From: Acanthochromis polyacanthus
Lineage: Eukaryota > Chordata > Actinopteri > Pomacentridae
DNA: 64,000 bases
Reading direction: 5' to 3'
Assembly (NCBI RefSeq): GCF_021347895.1
Contig: NC_067124.1
Span: forward strand, 2,053,630-2,117,629
The first letter of the stretch is position 1, and every line of letters begins with the position of its first letter. Made by a program: the position numbers and the translations under genes. Below are positions 52,318 to 64,000 of this stretch, piece by piece. The notes under the pieces were generated by a model that was not told the DNA's origin, did not search any database, and saw only the letters and a program-made list of their open reading frames with translations.

Positions 52318-55300
52318 ACATAGACATTTATGAGGGCTGCTAAATCAGTATAACAAGACCGTTCATCTCATCCAGATTTAGAAGAAAACTATGCGCCATC
52401 TCTTTTGATGTCAATTAGGCATTTTTGTATTGAGAGCAAGTAAGCTTTATTGAAAGGTATATAACAAGGCATGCTGCAGAATGTGCACAGTTGTTTAAAA
52501 TAATAACGTAAATAGTCAAAAAAAGAGGAAAAATTTCAGTAAAGTACAGTGATTACGTAAAATAAATTGTCTCATAACTGGTAACCAAAATATTGTCATT
52601 AATGATGTACAGCTGAACTGTAAAGCTATAATCAATGATGTAACCATTAATTCCAACTTCCAAAATGTGCTTCGCTTCCACTATTTGTTAGTATTTATTA
52701 TTTGTACTAAAAGCTATTCTTTTATTTGTCAGACTGACTGAACTTACATTCCTTTAGCAGCTATGCTATCATGATGACTAGCGAGTCCTACATCTAAAGA
52801 CCGTATTCATATCAACTCTCATGGCAGTCAGACCTACTGAGGTAACTCTTCTGGGATCCAGCTGGCCTCCAACATGAGCCTTTGAAGTGCATCTGTTTTA
52901 ACCATTTAATCTGCATATTTTATGACAAAACATTTTAATTGGTGGATTTGGAGCTCAGTCCAGGCCTCAATTGAACAAAATCACATTTCATTATTTTTGA
53001 TGTTACCCTGCACGTGGCAGCTTTATATCTCTTGTTTCAAAGATCCCAGCAGAGGCGTGTGTTGACCTGCTGCTCTGCTGGAGTGACGAGGCCTCTGCGG
53101 GTTTGATATTCCATTCTGCATTCGGATTAATTAAGAAATTCCCATTAAAATCAGAACCAGTGGCACATTCATCCTGTTAAGAAACATAAGGAAAAGTCCG
53201 TAAGGATTTCAGACTCAGAGGCCATCCCCCTCCATTTACCGAGATTCCTTCATCGCATAACTTTATTAAATCATTTTCGGAGCAGTTTTGACTGTTTTCT
53301 AAGCTCCCCTCATGGTTTTGAAGTCATCAGTGGCTTTAAATAACTCAGGCCGTATTATAGCCATGAAATATGGCTTCTCTCAGGGTAAAGCCAGTTATCC
53401 TTGGGCGGAAAAGTGATTTGACAGAGCAACACCTCAAGTTGCCTTCCAAAGTAACACACTCCATATATTTCTCCTGCAATCTCTGCATGAATTTCCTGAA
53501 AGGCATCAAAAAACAACCTCCAACTGCACCTGAAATGACCTAACGGCTCACCAAGTGATGCCATATGAAGCATCTTCTTGAACTGTTTGTTGTTTGAGTG
53601 GTTCCAGTAGATAGAAACTTTACAAATTCATCACACTACCTGCTGAACTAGATGCATAAACTGATTGTTGCTCTTGGCAAGAGTGATAAGTTCTTAACTA
53701 ACTGCCCTCTGAGGAATTCATTGCAGTTTTCCAGATCCTCCTCGGGTTTTCTTTTCCTTTTTTAAGTGAGCAGGTGCTGGTCATCACCTGTAATAGGCTG
53801 TGGAGGGGTTACAGAATATGCCAAACCTCCCTCGCAATTAAAAGCAGAGGAAGAAGCTCTGGCATATTGCCTTTAAGGATCTCATGTGTGTCTATTCTCA
53901 TGGGAGCCCTTTCAATGCTTTGCTGCTTGCCCTCCTCCTCTCCTAAGTTTCATCTTTCAAATGGGGTACTGGCTGTTAGCAGCTTCTCACTATCTCTCAT
54001 TAAAGGCTAGGTCAACCCAACTGGCATGTTTTGTTTTACTGAGCCTCCTTTTAAGGTTCACTGTAACTTTTTACTTTGTTTCTTAGACGCTGAATAAGCC
54101 AGAAACTTAAAAATTCGTGTATTTTAGGCATCACGAGGGAATCGTCTCATTTACAGTAGCATAGTTTTCTTTCTTTCTTTTTTTTAATCAAGCCTCTAGT
54201 CATCGAGCTGCTGCCTTGTTAAACATGCAGCCATTGGCAACATCCCCAATATAGCGCTGCATTTATCTCAGTTATTTCAGTGGGAAGCGAGGGAGTCGTG
54301 CAAATCGTCAAACACTGACACATCAAGACAGGAACGAGCCCAGATGCCTCACCTGAAGAGGGAAAAGTTGAAATAACAAATGTGAGAGAAAAAGAAGAAG
54401 AAGACAAGGAGGGGAAAAAGGCCTGGCTAGTTTTGATGCATGTCAGGGCGGCCAGCGCTGCAGAGCGGGGTCAGAAGGCGGTAGAAAGCGTTTGAGGTAG
54501 AAATAAAGGCTCATTGCTTCGTGGGTCTCTACCTCACCTAGGAGGCACTCTCAGTCATTCTTATGAAGTGTGACCTCCACAGACTATTAAATCTCCTTTT
54601 ACTCTCTTAGATTTTTTGAAACCGTAGAGGTGAATGAATTACCCGAAAGCAGTCAGGTATGTGGCAGGAGTGACACCTCTCTCATGCTTGAAACACACGA
54701 CCCGCTGCTGAGATATTGATATGCCCTCTCGAAAATCAAACATATTTTATCCCTCCATCCAGACATGTCATTTAAGATATGACTTTTTAGAGGTCAAGCT
54801 ATTTTTGTCGAGCCGCCACGTACGGTGCATAGGTCCATTTCTCCTGTTTCTCAATCCTTGGCATTACGCCCAGAGAAGGGACTAAAATGAAACGACTCCT
54901 TAAAGTGCCTTACAGTAAATAATGAAAATACAGTGAATTTTAGCAGTGTTTGCATTAAAGTAGACAAGAGAAGCACTTTGGCACACGCAGAGGCGATTAG
55001 GAGGGGAGTGTGTTGCATTCAGGCTGGTGTCTGGGGAGCCGTCCTGTGGAGGTATAAGGATGGGAGGAGGTAAGGGGAATGGGGGGGGGGAGTTGACTGG
55101 TCCCTAGAGGCTGCAAATGGGAGCTGATGCTGGAGCTGGCCTAGCTACATGCGCTGTGGCGTGGGAGCCGATGTGGGTTTGGCTGCCGGCGGACGACAGG
55201 CCTCAGTAGCTGAGCGGAGTGATGGATGATGCTGAGAAAGAACAGTGAGTGGAGCGTTTCATGCAGTTGTCCAGGCAGGCCTGGAAAGAGAGGTATAAAG

Positions 55301-56039
55301 CTTGAAAAAGAAAGAATGAAAAGAGAGAGAGAGAGTCAGGGGAGAGAAATAGCAGGAAAAAACAGAAGGGAAAAAGCATGACAGGAAATCTGGGCATCTG
55401 CAGGACAGAGATAGGGTCACATCTCGACCGTTTATCAAAGAGGAAAGCAGATTTCACAGCTGATGGGTCGGCCGTGGCAGGTCTGTAGACCCCAGGGGCT
55501 CGGCTTGGCATGAGGGACTGGAGTTGTAGTTATTGCTACTGCAGACCTGTTAACACAATCACATTGCTTGTGTTAGACAGCTCATATGCCTGGGCTGACT
55601 GTGATAGTTTTATACGTTCTTTATCATTCCTACATCACCTGTAGACTTTATGCATTTCCACCTAAATTCGGTTTAAGTGAATATTTTTGAAGAGATAGTA
55701 GAAAAGGGTGGATCTTAACCAGCCAAGTAGAGGAAACACTGAGCTCTTAACTACACTGAAAGGCAGCCTGGAGTCTGAACTGAAAACTAAGTAATTGGCT
55801 CAAGTCAGAGCAGTTTGTGATGTGAAGAAGGGTCAAAGCAAGTAACAGACAAAAAGAAAAAAAGAAAAAGGACAAACAGTGTGTAAAGAATTAAACCCTC
55901 AAGAGTTGGCGTAGTTGTGCTGTTGTTAGGCGCCTTTTCCTTTTCTGCTCCTCTTCCTCCTCCTCTCCACCTTCTCTCTGCTCTGTGTCTGACTGATGGA
56001 GCTGCCAGGGCGCCGTCTCATCCCTCACTTCTCTCACTG

Positions 56040-56570
56040 ATCAATCAGACCATTAGACTCCAATTACAGCCGAAGCCCCGGCGCAGGTGAGCGACGAGCA
56101 CATTCAGCCGGCTGCCGACAACGCCTCCGCCCGGCTTCCTCGCACTCTCCAAATTAACGCAAATTAATAGTGACACTCAGACATAAATGTCTGCAATCGG
56201 GGGGCTAAATTAACAGTCTGGGTCGAAGCTATTGAGTAGCAGGTGTCTTTAAAAGCGGTAATTACCTATGCTGGACAGAACCGGGAGGAGAAGGTGGCCC
56301 ACGGTTTGCCTGGAGTAAGAGGCCTGGCCCCGGTGAGCCTGGCTTCCATTGTAGGTGTTAATAATTGATTGGGAGGCAAGCTATTAATGAGCAGCAGATT
56401 TAGTGCTCTGTTGTAAATGTGTGTTGATGAGGGTGTTGCCGCCTCTTGTACAATGCCTTCCCAATGCTAATTACTGGGGCTTAGTCAAGGTGCAACTGTA
56501 ATGAGTCTGGATTCAATAGAATTCTGCTCTTTATGTGTTTTGAGGGCATTTTAGTGCAAATTACACAATA
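56040..56570. promoter_or_regulatory. Candidate enhancer in intron 4
   Basis: This unique block mixes a CpG-containing part (about 56070-56160) with many TAAT/ATTA cores: CCAATTACAG, AAATTAACGCAAATTAATAG, GGTAATTACC, GTTAATAATTGATTG and CTAATTACTG. GGTAATTACC is a perfect palindromic homeodomain-type site. No ORF or repeat explains it. Confidence 0.38.
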
Positions 56571-58121
56571 GCTGAAACGCATAAGACTTGCTTAATTTCG
56601 GATTAAGATCTATCTGGCAGTTTTTTATCTTGTCCTCCATCTTAATATTGTTGTATTTTAGCTCAGTTTGCTGTGAGCACAGGTTTATGATAAAAACACA
56701 TCTGCTGCTGTAATCTCTGGGCCTTGATACAAAGGCAGTGATTTGAAAAACTGCAGGTTACAAGGACATAATAAAAGTCAATAAGTGCTGTTGGCTGATT
56801 AAGTATCATAACATTTTAGTCTTAACATGGTGTTACAACATGACCCTTGAATCATACATCATCTGAATCAGTGTGATGATATTTTGCCAATATCTAAGCC
56901 TAGGAGGACTTTTTTTTGCCTCACTGAATCTGCCTGCAGTGAAGAAATAATAATGTGAAATATTTGGATGACCTCTGTTATATTTTTTGTTCAATTATGT
57001 CATCAGGAACTATTTAAGATAGAAAATGAAGCCTTAATTAATTCTTTTAAATGTCCCGAATAGTGAAACAAGGTCAAGAATTTCTATTTTTGCCAAAGTG
57101 CACTTGAGAACATAATGTTTTAATGCCCGTGTGCTCACATGTGTGCATGATGTGTTGACAAATTTGAGCATACATGCACTTAAGTGTGCGCTTTAGGTCA
57201 TAGTGTCTGTGAATGCGCCGCTGTGTGGGAGGGCATGAGCGCATCAGTGTGCGTGTGCAGACTGTGTGCCGCTTTTGGCTGTGAACAGAGAGCTTTAGCT
57301 TGTAGACTACAGAAGAGCGAAAATGTCGAGATACTGTCCTAATTTTCACCTGGGACAGAGAGAGAGGCAGAGGCTGTCAACCGATGGAGTGTGATTATTG
57401 TGTAATTTAGTACAAGGGTAGGAATATGGGTCTGTGCAACCAAAAAATGCTCCAGAAATTATTCAGCCCATCACTCAAGCCATTTATCTCACCCCTTTTG
57501 CCCACCCTCTCCCTCCAATATGTTTATTGTTAGCTACCCCTAAACTTTAACAAGTGGTGGCGGATTTTTCTGTTTCAGAAATTATATTTTTCTTCTTGTC
57601 ATTGCTTCATTAATCAAGAGGAGGCATTCTGAAAAATGTTTTGTTTTGGAGGCTGCAATCTATTTTGTGTGTGTGTGTGTTGTAGTTAATCTGCGCCCGT
57701 GGCAGATTTCCCCTCCGAAACGCAGCGCTAAGCAGCGGTATCGCAGGCCTATTGTTGTAGCCTCTGTCATAGCAAGGAGAGCCTGATGCAGGCCTGGGCT
57801 CGCCTGATAAGGAAAAGAGGATTCAACATGGCTGGAAAGGAGAATCAGTGGGACTTGAGAGTGGAGTATGGATGGGGCAGATGCGCTCGCACACATACGC
57901 GCACACACACGTACGTACATACAGAGTCACACAGACATACAGAATGGTTACACACATGTTGTACACACATACAGTCACACATGAGCCGACACACACACAA
58001 ATCATCACCATCATCACACTGGCACATGCCCAGGCAATTATTTACAGTAACATCCAATTACATATGCAAGAAGGCACCCCAGGATAGGACCTCTCTGTAG
58101 CATAGCCGCTAAATCACACAG

Positions 58122-58164
58122 ACTCACACACACACAGACACACACACACAGACACACACACACA

Positions 58165-58232
<68 letters not shown>
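58122..58232 (+). repeat. (CA)n array with GACA interruptions
   Basis: CACAGA and CACA units at the 5' side become a pure CA array. A looser CA/TA-rich zone precedes it from 57890. Confidence 0.96.
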
Positions 58233-58233
<1 letters not shown>

Positions 58234-59375
58234 CGTCAAATATGCATGCACACAAACACACAAACAAACAAACCATTAACTTAAAACACAGAAATCTGTA
58301 GTCCAAACATTTTCATTTATGTTTGCATTTAAAGGTGGCCTGAGCTTTCTATCTGAAAGTCACACTGTCTTGGATATGGTTTGAAAACACCCGACACTAT
58401 CAGGACTAACAGGATTTGAATTTCTGTGTTGGACACACAAATAATTTTGGCACAAAGAATGTGGCTTCATCTAATGAAATAATGGGCCCAAATTTTAGGC
58501 GGAGAACCAATTTGTGATTGCATGCATCAATTATTTCTTGGGTTTAAACCAATATCAGGGCTGGGGTCTCTTCAGATGGGTAAAATGGTAATTATCTGGC
58601 CTGCTTTCCCCCTGCTCAGTGTCATCCATATATTTATCGATGGCATTATCGATGGTTTTCATGTTCTTACATGAAAAGGAGGAAACATCCAAGCTCATTC
58701 TATTGAAGTAGCCCTTTAAATCTGGGCTTTTTAACCCAGATCAACATGACATTGATGTTTGCTTGTGAGTCAGATGGAGAATGGTTTGCAGGCTGTGGCG
58801 AAAGAAACACACAATCATTGTTTTTTTTGTTGTTGTTATTTATACGTTTCCAAGCCTGCACTTTCAAAGTTTCTGCCTGCTTGGCTGGAACTCACTGCCG
58901 CCCACAGCTCCATGCATTAGCCGTGAAGCACTCAGTCAGTCAGCTAGTCAGAGCTATTATGGCCACAGCTGAGCTCCACTGTTTGAGAGATAATACATGG
59001 TTGACTTGATCCACAAGTGAACCTGACATTTTGCTGTCCTTACATCACATCACAACTACCCAAACTGATATGGCAGGTCCCCTGATAAGCAGAGCAGGAC
59101 TCACTGATTTGCTTTGTGCTCACTTTAATGGCTGCATGGTTTCCTCAAACACACCAAGGATGCAGTGACTTCATCAGGACACAGATACAAAGATGAGGAT
59201 CATTTGCAGCATAATTCACTGGAGTTTGCTTTCGAGGCTTTGGCCTTATTTTCACAAGCAATGTTATATTTTTTTATATGTTTTTATTGTCTTGTTGTCA
59301 TTTTATTGACAGTACTTTCTTAAAATGTGAACCATGTTTCTCATGAATCCAGCCACAACACAATATCAACTATGG

Positions 59376-59890
59376 GAGATACTCTACCTTTTACTCCACT
59401 ACATTTATTAGATAGTTCATATTATTATAATATTAATATTAATATAATATATTATTATTATATTATTACCACACTGTAAAAGTTGTGCATGAATATAATG
59501 ATTAAAGTGAAAGTACAGAAGCATTATCAGCAAAATGTACTTAAAGTATCAGAGTGAAAGCACCCAATTTAGAAAAATGCACCCCTTGGGAGTTATGAAT
59601 TTATATATTATATTATTATATTATTATTACTGATACATGAATGTGTGAGACGCATTTTAATAGCATCAGTCAAGGTGAGGCTAATTTGAACAATTTCATA
59701 ATGCAGTAAAAAGTGCAGTGTTTCCCTCTGAAATTCATTTTGCTGTTGCGTTCCACCACAGCTAATAAAATCAAATATGAAATAATATACCACTCTAAAG
59801 GACTATGTACTGATATTGACTGACTGATTTTGAATAGTGAGCTGAAGTGGGGCTTTTATTCAAGTAGAAGATGGAGACACTTCTTCCACT
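59376..59890. repeat. Interspersed fish repeat with internal ATT-rich tract
   Basis: CCTTTTACTCCACTACATTT, then a TA/ATT-rich tract (59417-59468), then GCAAAATGTACTTAAAGTAT, AAAGTGCAGTGTTTCCCTC and CACTTCTTCCAC place this in the same family as the copies at 1.7 and 29.3 kb. It is the most complete of the three. The boundaries are approximate. Confidence 0.55.
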
Positions 59891-60073
59891 TTTGTTTGGT
59901 TCTGCAACGCAGTGCAGCAGCTCTTCTTCCAAACCTGATTTGACTGAAATAATAAATGTGCAGTTGTGTGTTGCAAAAGTTCAAATGCATTCATGTTAAG
60001 TATTTCAGTTGAAACAGATTATTTTGAGTGCTAAAATACAATAAGTCATTAAAACATTGTAGAACTGGACATA

Positions 60074-60438
60074 TACTACTGTTCAAAAGTTTGGTGTCAC
60101 TTAGAAATGTTCTTTTTTTGAAAGAAAGTATTTTTTTTCAATGAAGGTAACATTAAATGAATGATAAATCCAGTGTAGACATAGTTAATGTGCTAAATGA
60201 CTATTCTATCTGTAAACAGCTGATTTTTAATGAAATATCTTCATAGGGGTACAGAGGAACATTTCCAGCAACCATCACTCCTGTGTTCTAATGCTACATT
60301 GTGTTAGCTAATGGGGCTGAAAGGCTCATTGATGATCAGAAAACCATTGTGCAGTTACGTTAGCACATGGATAAAAGTGGGAGTTTTCATGGAAAACATA
60401 GAATTGCCTGGGTGACCCCAAACTTTTGAACGGTCGTG
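60074..60438 (-). mobile_element. TA-flanked MITE, copy 2 (inverted relative to copy 1)
   Basis: This 365-base element is the same family as 50401-50768 but inserted in the opposite orientation. Its outer end reads CACGACCGTTCAAAAG on the minus strand. It is flanked by TA at 60072-60073 and 60439-60440. Long stretches are identical to copy 1, for example around the internal motif AACACAGGAGTGATGG. No ORF of interest is present. Confidence 0.85.
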
Positions 60439-60504
60439 TACAAGAGAATTCCATAGATTTCCTGCTTGTGTTTTTATCTCTGTCATGACAATGTCTCCGT
60501 CCTC

Positions 60505-60665
60505 ACAAACCCTTCAGGTGTAGCTGCATACTGTAACTGTAACAGATAAACAGGCAGCTGCCATCCTCCAGCAGTCTGCAGCAGAGCAGGGACCAGTGGT
60601 GACTGAAAGCCCCAGCGAGGCTCTCGGTCCTGGGGGGCCACTCTTCACACCCGCAGGGCTCAAGG
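60505..60665 (+). other. Possible cryptic or alternative exon in intron 4 (weak)
   Basis: A GC-rich stretch lies between CCCTTCAG and a GTGAGC donor-like site at 60666. One + frame is open from about 60524 and reads QAAAILQQSAAEQGPVVTES, ending TPAGLK. It does not match the FOG2 segment expected next. Its exit is phase 1, which would not fit a following phase-0 exon. It may be a non-coding exon, a frame-breaking cassette or chance. Confidence 0.15.
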
Positions 60666-63440
60666 GTGAGCTGGGTGTCCCTGTCTCCCCCCTGCTCCCT
60701 CCCTCACAGCTCTCTGGATGTTTGCTGTCTTCCCGTTGCCCATCAGGGAGACACAGTCTGGATATCAAGCTGTCACACTGAAGAGATGTAGTATCTGCCT
60801 GCTTATGGTTTCTGTATGTTGTAACCGCACACAAACAGCTTGATATGAACATTAACATTCATGAACAACTGTTCCATTTGGGATAGCAGAAGTCATACAC
60901 GATCACTTACACACTTATCTCAAGAGTTTTATGAATTTGAATGACTGCTTGGTGCAGATTTAGGGATATGCTTCTTTACCTACGATATATCCCGCTTTTA
61001 AAGGAGCCAACAAATAAGTAGAGCTCCGTTTTTACAGAATGTTAGTCTGATAGGCAACAATAGTCAAGCTCAGAAGTCCCTGGCTTCACACATATCGCCT
61101 TGTTTTACAGTACGCAATATGTCTTCCCAAATGAATGATTATTCAACACTTCAATACACAACAGACCTCTATTGCAGCAAAGGCGCAAGAGGAAGAACAA
61201 GAAGGAAGAAGCAAAAAGAAAGAAAAGTGAAACAAAGTTGAGTGGTGCCAGCTGCTTTGCCATCTGTCACTGTCATGGCTGTAATTTGTGATATGTTGAA
61301 ACAACTTTCTTGAAAAGTGCTGGAGATAATCCTCGATTGTTTCCATTTGCAAGCCCCTGATAGTCCTCTCAGTCTTCCAGCGAGCGGGTTCAAAACGGGG
61401 TTTGATGGACGTCGTTGATGGCTGACCAATCCTTCTAATGTTTGTGATTGTAGAAATAAACTGTTGGCCTCATCATCTCTTTATAAGGAAGTTTGAGTCG
61501 AAGCTCCTTGTTAGAATGCCAGGATAATGGCACTCTAAAACAGCTCCAAAATCATACATTATTCACAGCAAAGAGCTTTCTCCGTGAGCACTGTCACTTG
61601 TAGAACTGCTGCAGTTCCCCCTCTCCTCTTTTTCTCTTGGTCATGTTGGCGAGGGAAGTGTAGAAACACAGAGGCTCTGCTTGCTTCACCTCCTTCAGAG
61701 AAAGAAGGACAGCCACCCTACAGGGAGGCAAACCCCTGCTGGTAGACCTTGATAAGTCCTCGCTGTCCCCTGTCCTGGCCTTAGCCCTCTGATCTTCAGC
61801 CTAGTTGGCTCAGGGCCTACCGAAGACAAAGCCCTGTCAAAACGACTCGGGACGGATGAACAACCAAGCAGAAAAATTTAAGTCTTCTAACAAAAAACAA
61901 CAAACACAAAAAAGGTTAGCATTGAAGATAAGAAAGCTGATAGGTGCTAGAGGAGATGAAGGTCTGGACAGTGTCCATTCTCTCCCTGGTGGTCCAGCAG
62001 CGCCTCATTAGATGGATGTGTATGAGGCTGTCAAAGCAGGAATATTATACCACGGGGTCGTCAGCAAACTAATTGGGTAACAAAGACCATTTCCAGCTCG
62101 GGAAACCCATCTTTTAACAGTCCGCGTGCTGAGACTCTGATAAGAGAGTTCACGTCTAATGCATTTAGTGAGGGGCAAGTTCACCATCTTTATCTTATTT
62201 ACTTAACTTGGTGTAAATATTGTTGGTCTTTTACAGTGGATTTAGTGAGACCCCATTTCTCTGAAGTGCACGTAGGGATCAAACTATTGAACAGTGCAGC
62301 AGCATGTCGATGATCAGGTGGTATGCAAATCGCAGATACCTCCGTTCGGTTTATTCCGTTGCTAGAACAAAGTTATGTTTCAGAGGCAATTCATGTGTTT
62401 CTTCTCTTTGTTCTTAATCTCCTGTGATTTTCAATGTATTGTGCTTTCTCCTGTGTTTGTTATAATTAATATTCTGTACACTCAGATATGAGGAGAGCTC
62501 AGAATCAGAGCGTGCGACTGGCTGCGCAGAATGAAAGCCTCCTGAAATATAAAATCACATACAGTAGATGCAATTCTAATGCATCATGAAATTTATAACT
62601 CCACCAGAGAAGAGAGGGGAGTTCAAAAGAATATTAAAATCCAATACCTAAAGGGGCACAGAGGTTTATCTAAAGTCAGGGGCTTTATTCAAGCATCATG
62701 CCTACTATTTTATTGTTTGTCTTTATTTACTGCCTCTGACTGATCCTAGTCTTCCATGTGTGGTTATGAGAGCAGGGATTTGTTGTGACCCCATTGACTG
62801 ATTGACTCCTGAGTTCCCTTTTCTTCTTCTTTGAAGAAATCCCCCATCCGCATGTTTATTTCCAACAGAGAAAGAGGTGGATCTGTCCAGAGAATATGCC
62901 ACCTGCCACCTTGACCCCCAGGGGCCATGGTAATATCCATACAGGTGAACATTACTGGCTCCGGGTTCCCTATTATGTTCCCTCACACAGCTTCTTGCTG
63001 CTCGGGGAGTCAGACCTAACTTACATGCAAAAGATCAAACAAGTCCTTCCCAATTGAATTCAAATGGGAAATTCTGAGTAATTCAAACAGTGAGTAGTGA
63101 AGCGACAGGGCTGCTCTGTCCTCTGACCAAAGCCAAACACAAGGAGTACATGTGTGTGTATATGTGCACCGTACCTCCAAGACATGACCGAGTCCTGGAG
63201 CACACGCATTACAAATTCAGCTTTCTCTTGTTTACAACTTCAAATAGTTCTCAGGACATACACATTATACGTAGTTACGGTAGTACATATGCAGGTACTT
63301 GTGAAGTTGAATTAAACAGTCACCACTACAAAGAAAGTTGGAGACATTGTGGTTTGATGCTGAAGGGCTGGAGAAGGTGGAAAGGAAGGAGAGATGTTTT
63401 TAAAGGTAAAAGAGATGAGAGAGGATAGCAGACAGGTGGA

Positions 63441-63469
63441 GGAAAGGAAAGGAAAGGAAAGGAAAGGAA
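63441..63469 (+). repeat. (GGAAA)n pentanucleotide repeat
   Basis: Six GGAAA units (the last one incomplete) followed by further GGAAA-like sequence up to about 63540. Confidence 0.93.
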
Positions 63470-64000
63470 TTAATAGGAAATAAAGGACGAGGAAGAATAT
63501 CACAGGAAAGGAAAGAAAATGGGAGGAAAAGAAAGAAAGGGGAAGAAGACAGGGGTGGAGAAAGGAGGTTGCTTGTCTCCGGGGCAGGTACAGCTTACAC
63601 TAAACTGTTTGGCTTTAGAGTTGGAGCACCTCAATGTGCCTGAAGGTGCAGAAGAATGGAGAATGGATAGAGTCCCCCCTCCTTACCGGTCGCTATTTTT
63701 CACTTCTCTCCTCTCTGATTTAGCAAGGAGGAAATGCATTTTAGAAAACAACGACATGTCTAGATGTGCTATTTGTGTTTTAGCATTGCTTCTTCATCGA
63801 CATCCTGAGCAGCCAATCATTAGTCTGCTTTATTCTGTCTTTAAAAAAAGCAGCTGCACATACAGTAATCATGCCATGCCAACCATAGTCAATATAAATG
63901 CGACCACTGTGAGCATTTCAATGGAGTGAAATAAGTAATAGCTAATGCAGCACATGAACTTTGATGCTTACAGTCCAGTCAGCAGGATAAAAGGTGATTT

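Larger units (their letters stand above)
50354..64000 (+). other. zfpm2: zfpm2 intron 4 (5' portion)
   Basis: This is the start of the intron after exon 4; its end lies outside the window. It has the densest mobile-element content here: four structurally delimited non-autonomous DNA elements, at 50.4, 51.1, 51.7 and 60.1 kb. It also has a CA array at 58.1 kb, an old interspersed repeat at 59.4-59.8 kb and a GGAAA array at 63.44 kb. The stretch from 52.3 to 57.6 kb is largely unique, with an enhancer-like block at 56.0-56.6 kb. The fifth coding exon of the family was not seen. Confidence 0.75.

Noticed and set aside
50771..64000. Fifth coding exon of zfpm2 (segment with VLTAGPKW)
   Set aside because: No matching peptide in any frame. 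The family's intron 4 is very long in other vertebrates.

Overview
The window is non-coding-rich vertebrate DNA, most likely from a ray-finned (teleost) fish. It carries spliced exons separated by introns of many kilobases, long CA/TG microsatellites, and short DNA-transposon derivatives of types common in fish genomes. There is no sign of prokaryotic gene organisation: no operons, no long ORFs, no rRNA, no tRNA and no CRISPR array.

The only gene I can support is on the + strand. Three short exons, at about 26.6, 34.0 and 50.2 kb, together encode the amino-terminal part of a FOG2/ZFPM2-type protein (zinc finger protein, FOG family member 2, a GATA-factor cofactor). They read in a continuous frame across consensus splice sites (phases 1-1, 1-1 and 1-0) and match the order and content of the second to fourth coding exons of vertebrate ZFPM2. 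The first coding exon (the NuRD-binding N-terminus) and all zinc-finger exons lie outside the window. I cannot tell which fish paralogue (zfpm2a or zfpm2b) this is.

Layout: 1-26.6 kb is intron 1, or 5' flank plus intron 1. It is largely unique sequence with several blocks that look like developmental enhancers, a GC-rich block at 6.3-7.0 kb, two TG arrays and old transposon remnants. 26.8-34.0 kb is intron 2, mostly unique. 34.1-50.2 kb is intron 3, with a 20-bp-stem hairpin close to exon 3, a palindromic Tc1-like element near 37.3 kb, a TG array facing several CA arrays (41.6-43.9 kb) and a G-rich tract near 47.8 kb. 50.35-64 kb is part of intron 4 and is the most transposon-rich part. It holds two near-identical copies of one TA-flanked MITE in opposite orientations (50.4 and 60.1 kb), a CpG-rich inverted-repeat element with a 7-bp target duplication (51.1 kb), and an element with a 9-bp target duplication that carries a RecQ-like helicase fragment (51.7 kb).

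I found no complete undescribed system. The best leads are the helicase-bearing non-autonomous element, the CpG-rich element with internal telomere-like repeats, the intronic hairpin near exon 3, the splice-regulatory arrangement around the frame-neutral exons 2 and 3, and the enhancer-like blocks.
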